Assembly: GCA_041623475.1 (NCBI GenBank)
Contig: JBFJWU010000104.1
Location: forward strand, 1-9,788
DNA from: JBFJWU01 sp041623475 [NCBI: bacterium]
GTDB taxonomy: Bacteria > J088
Direction of reading: 5' to 3'
DNA: 9,788 nt
The position numbers and the translations under genes were made by a program. Each line of letters begins with the position of its first letter. The stretch's first letter is position 1. The notes beneath the pieces were generated by a model, which saw only the letters and a program-made list of their open reading frames with translations, searched no databases and was not told the DNA's origin. This document shows, in pieces, positions 7,602-9,788 of this stretch.

Positions 7602-9268
7602 ATGACCTCCTGGTACTGGCCGTAGACGTTGCGCAGGCACCCGGCGATTTCGCCCAGGGTAACCTGGTTCTTGACGGCCTCGATGATAAATGGCATCAGG
7701 TTATCCGCACCCCCAGCAGCGTTTTCCAGTTTCTGCAGGGATTCGGCGACGGCTGACGCGTTGCGGTTGTTCTTGAACTCAGTCAGGCGTGCTACCTGTT
7801 CCTTTTCCAGTTCGGGATCAACGCGCATCAGCTCGATCGCTTCCTCTTCCTCGACCGTGAACTCGTTGACGCCGACGACGATGCGGTCGTTGCCTTCGAC
7901 TTCACGAATATAGCGGTACGCCGCATCGTGAATTTCGCGCTGGGGGAATCCCGCTTCAATCGCCCGGGGCATACCGCCGATTTCATCGATCTTTTCAATG
8001 TATTCCCAGGCCTTGGCCTCGATCTCGTTGGTCAGGGCTTCGACCGCATAGCTGCCCGCCAGCGGATCAATGGTGTTGGTCACACCGGATTCCTCGGCGA
8101 TGATCTGCTGGGTCCGCAGGGCGATTCGTGCGGCCTCTTCAGTTGGCAGCGCCAGTGCCTCGTCAAAGCCATTGGTGTGCAGACTCTGGGTGCCCCCCAG
8201 GACCGCGGCCATTGCCTGAATCGCCGTCCGGACGATATTGTTTTTTGGCTGTTGCGCCGTCAGCGTTGATCCACCGGTCTGCGTGTGGAACCGCAGCATC
8301 ATCGACCGCTCCGACTGGGCATTGAATCGGTCTTTCATGATTCGTGCCCACATCCGCCGGGCGGCGCGGAACTTGGCGATTTCCTCCAGGAAATCGTTGT
8401 GGCCGTTAAAGAAGAAGCTCAATCGACCGGCAAATCTATCGACATCCAGTCCGGCATCCAGCGCCGCCTGGACATAGGCGATCCCGTCCGCCAGCGTAAA
8501 GGCGACTTCCTGGACCGCCGTACACCCGGCTTCGCGGATGTGGTAGCCGCTGATTGAAATCGTATTCCAGCGGGGCACTTCCTCGGAACAGAAACGGAAA
8601 ATATCGGTAATAATCCGCATGCTTGGCGTCGGCGGATAAATATAGGTACCGCGGGCCATGTATTCCTTGAGGATGTCATTCTGGATCGTGCCGCCGATCT
8701 GGTCGCGTCCAACGCCCTGCTCATCGGCCACGGCGATGTACAGCGCCAGCAGGATCGACGCCGTCGAATTGATGGTCATCGATGTGGTGACCTTGTCCAA
8801 CGGAATCTGGTCAAACAACACACGCATGTCAGCAATCGAGTCGATGGCGACACCTGTCCGCCCCACTTCACCACGGGCACGCGGATCATCCGAGTCGAGG
8901 CCCATCTGCGTCGGCAGGTCAAAGGCCACACTCAGCCCGGTCGAGCCGTTCTCCAACAGGTATCGATACCGTTCGTTTGATTCTGCGGCGGTACCAAACC
9001 CGGCGTACTGGCGCATCGTCCAGAAGCGCCCCCGATACATCGTCGGCTGCACGCCACGGGTAAACGGGTACTGTCCAGGAAACCCGATCTGCTCGATCGC
9101 GGCGTCGGGATCAATATCGACCGGTGTATAGGCCGGCTTCAGTTCAATTCCGCTGGAATTGGCAAAGGTGTCCTTGCGCTCCGGGTTGCGGTCAATTGCC
9201 TTTTGCAATGTGCCGTCTTCCCAGGCGTCCAGCGCTTCCTGCCACATTTTTCGCACGTCAGAACTCAT
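7592..9268 (-). CDS. Methylmalonyl-CoA mutase, catalytic (large) subunit lacking the B12 domain
   Basis: The catalytic TIM-barrel chain of an adenosylcobalamin-dependent acyl-CoA mutase, interconverting (R)-methylmalonyl-CoA and succinyl-CoA. At 558 residues it ends after the barrel and linker; no DxHxxG cobalamin-binding motif is present, so a separate small B12 subunit is needed, as in archaeal and some bacterial split enzymes. Residues aligning with P. shermanii mutase are retained one position lower: Tyr88 in RQYAGFGT, Gln196 and Arg206 in [13 protein letters not shown], and Tyr242-His243 in SGYH. Tyr and Arg at the Tyr89/Arg207 positions point to methylmalonyl-CoA; isobutyryl-CoA mutases carry Phe and Gln there. 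[26 protein letters not shown] and [12 protein letters not shown] are typical of the approximately 560-residue subunit type. ATG 9268 is chosen for its AGGAG site; a TTG at 9286 would add six residues. No small subunit, epimerase or MeaB gene is in the window. Isobutyryl- or other acyl-CoA mutase activity remains less likely. Confidence 0.93.
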   Translation of the reverse strand: MSSDVRKMWQEALDAWEDGTLQKAIDRNPERKDTFANSSGIELKPAYTPVDIDPDAAIEQIGFPGQYPFTRGVQPTMYRGRFWTMRQYAGFGTAAESNERYRYLLENGSTGLSVAFDLPTQMGLDSDDPRARGEVGRTGVAIDSIADMRVLFDQIPLDKVTTSMTINSTASILLALYIAVADEQGVGRDQIGGTIQNDILKEYMARGTYIYPPTPSMRIITDIFRFCSEEVPRWNTISISGYHIREAGCTAVQEVAFTLADGIAYVQAALDAGLDVDRFAGRLSFFFNGHNDFLEEIAKFRAARRMWARIMKDRFNAQSERSMMLRFHTQTGGSTLTAQQPKNNIVRTAIQAMAAVLGGTQSLHTNGFDEALALPTEEAARIALRTQQIIAEESGVTNTIDPLAGSYAVEALTNEIEAKAWEYIEKIDEIGGMPRAIEAGFPQREIHDAAYRYIREVEGNDRIVVGVNEFTVEEEEAIELMRVDPELEKEQVARLTEFKNNRNASAVAESLQKLENAAGGADNLMPFIIEAVKNQVTLGEIAGCLRNVYGQYQEVMIL

Positions 9269-9275
9269 CCCGGTG

Positions 9276-9280
9276 CTCCT
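9276..9280 (-). promoter_or_regulatory. Ribosome-binding site of the mutase gene
   Basis: AGGAG on the minus strand lies seven bases before ATG 9268. It falls inside the extra six codons that a TTG 9286 start would add, so it settles the start in favour of the ATG. Confidence 0.75.
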
Positions 9281-9320
9281 GATCAAGTTTGGATAATGCA
9301 GTTAAATGTCGGGGTTTTCC

Positions 9321-9333
9321 CGCCGATTCGGCG
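9321..9333. repeat. Perfect palindrome CGCCGA-T-TCGGCG in the divergent spacer
   Basis: Six-base arms around a single central T, flanked by TTTT on the left and AAAA on the right, which extends the symmetry after a two-base mismatch. It lies about 8 bases downstream, on the minus strand, of the TATCAT candidate. Because neither strand places a T run after the stem, an operator for a dimeric regulator is a better reading than a terminator, but no regulator gene is seen here. Confidence 0.4.
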
Positions 9334-9409
9334 AAAAGTACATGATAACAGAGCATGATTGTTTTTCCCGTCGACGGCCGCCAACCTGCCTGCCGGTGGC
9401 AATTTCCGT

Positions 9410-9413
9410 GAGG
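9410..9413 (+). promoter_or_regulatory. Ribosome-binding site of the pseudouridine synthase gene
   Basis: GAGG lies seven bases before TTG 9421. It overlaps the in-frame TGA at 9409-9411 that bounds the frame upstream, and no ATG or GTG exists between that stop and the conserved region, so TTG is the supported start. Confidence 0.6.
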
Positions 9414-9420
9414 ACCGTCC

Positions 9421-9788
9421 TTGGCGCACGCCATCAACATCGTTGCCAGCACCCCCAACTGGATCGCCGTCAACAAGCGACGCGGCTGTCCGGCGGTTCC
9501 GCTGCGGGTCCCGGACGGGTCCAGCGTCCTGGAGCAATTATCGGCTGCCGGCTTCGACGACCTGCGGACAGTTGGTCGCCTGGATCGGCCGGTCGGAGGA
9601 TTGATGCTGCTGGCCACTAACGCCGCATCCCAACGCCAACTGACGGCTGCCTGGCACGAACCGGCGACGATTAAGGAATATACGGCCCGGGTCCTGGCAC
9701 CGCCGCCGCAGGAATCCGGAACCATTGATCGCCCGATCGGATCCGGGCGCAAGGGGTTGATGCGTGTCGGCATCGGCAAACCGGCCCG
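9421..9788 (+). CDS. RluA-like RNA pseudouridine synthase (partial, 3' end off right edge)
   Basis: The amino-terminal 122 codons of a pseudouridine synthase, which isomerises uridine to pseudouridine in rRNA or tRNA. The frame is open to the window edge. WIAVNKRRGCP at about 14-24 corresponds to the family's motif I (usually VVNKPxG). VGRLDRPVGGLMLLA at 52-66 is motif II, with Asp55 as the catalytic aspartate. KEYTARV at about 84-90 and the GTIDRPIG...GKPA stretch at the right edge resemble the RluA branch (xKxYxAxV and GxIDxPIG). Two deviations stand out: the usual RluA HRLD is GRLD, as in RsuA-type enzymes, and the usual DTSG is PVGG. No S4 domain precedes the catalytic domain. Start is TTG 9421, supported by GAGG seven bases upstream and an in-frame stop at 9409. 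The gene diverges from the mutase. The target RNA position cannot be inferred. Confidence 0.82.
   Translation, partial: MAHAINIVASTPNWIAVNKRRGCPAVPLRVPDGSSVLEQLSAAGFDDLRTVGRLDRPVGGLMLLATNAASQRQLTAAWHEPATIKEYTARVLAPPPQESGTIDRPIGSGRKGLMRVGIGKPA

Larger units (their letters stand above)
9269..9420. promoter_or_regulatory. Divergent promoter region between mutase and pseudouridine synthase genes
   Basis: This 152-base spacer separates the two divergently transcribed genes and must carry promoters for both unless their transcripts start further inside. It is more AT-rich than its surroundings between about 9280 and 9370. A minus-strand TATCAT (9347-9342) matches the -10 consensus at five of six bases, but no good -35 lies 16-18 bases upstream. 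A plus-strand GATAAT near 9291 is similar and also lacks a -35. A palindrome sits at 9321-9333. Promoter placement is therefore only regional. Confidence 0.45.

Noticed and set aside
9269-9420. Cobalamin riboswitch upstream of the B12-dependent mutase
   Set aside because: The spacer is shorter than a full cobalamin riboswitch of about 200 bases and I see no B12-box-like sequence or matching fold.
9258-9779. A 173-codon minus-strand open frame across the divergent spacer and the pseudouridine synthase gene
   Set aside because: The plus strand here carries pseudouridine synthase motifs with the catalytic Asp in frame; the minus-strand product resembles nothing and would overlap the mutase start.

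Overview
The window is a GC-rich stretch of bacterial DNA, mostly transcribed leftward (minus strand), with one divergent gene entering at the right edge. Two predicted lipoproteins with lipoboxes imply a bacterium that exports lipid-anchored proteins, most likely Gram-negative. The gene content (a large PHP-type lipoprotein metallohydrolase, a split methylmalonyl-CoA mutase, a plant-SOS1-like antiporter) fits a deltaproteobacterial-type lineage such as Myxococcota, Bradymonadota or Desulfobacterota. That placement is inferred from gene families, not from a marker gene, and is weak.

From right to left along the minus strand the order is: catalytic subunit of a split B12-dependent methylmalonyl-CoA mutase (7592-9268); the ribosome-associated GTPase TypA/BipA (5676-7487); a lipoprotein alpha/beta-hydrolase of the PHB-depolymerase-like esterase type (4697-5632); a 1018-residue lipoprotein with a complete PHP (CehA/McbA-like) metal site (1515-4571); and a CPA1-family Na+/H+ antiporter resembling plant SOS1 (1472 to beyond the left edge). 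On the plus strand, a TTG-started, RluA-like pseudouridine synthase (from 9421, cut by the right edge) diverges from the mutase across a 152-base spacer that holds a perfect palindrome.

Gaps on the minus strand are short: 104 bases mutase-typA, 43 typA-esterase, 125 esterase-PHP lipoprotein from the preferred ATG, and 42 PHP lipoprotein-antiporter. No convincing intrinsic terminator is visible in any of them, so some co-transcription is possible. Functionally the set is mixed: propionate/methylmalonyl carbon flow, translation/ribosome functions (TypA, pseudouridine synthase), and an envelope group made of two exported hydrolases and an ion antiporter. The envelope group is the least explained part, because the substrates of both hydrolases are unknown. 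I found no CRISPR array, mobile element, tRNA, rRNA or defence system; most of the window is ordinary chromosomal sequence.
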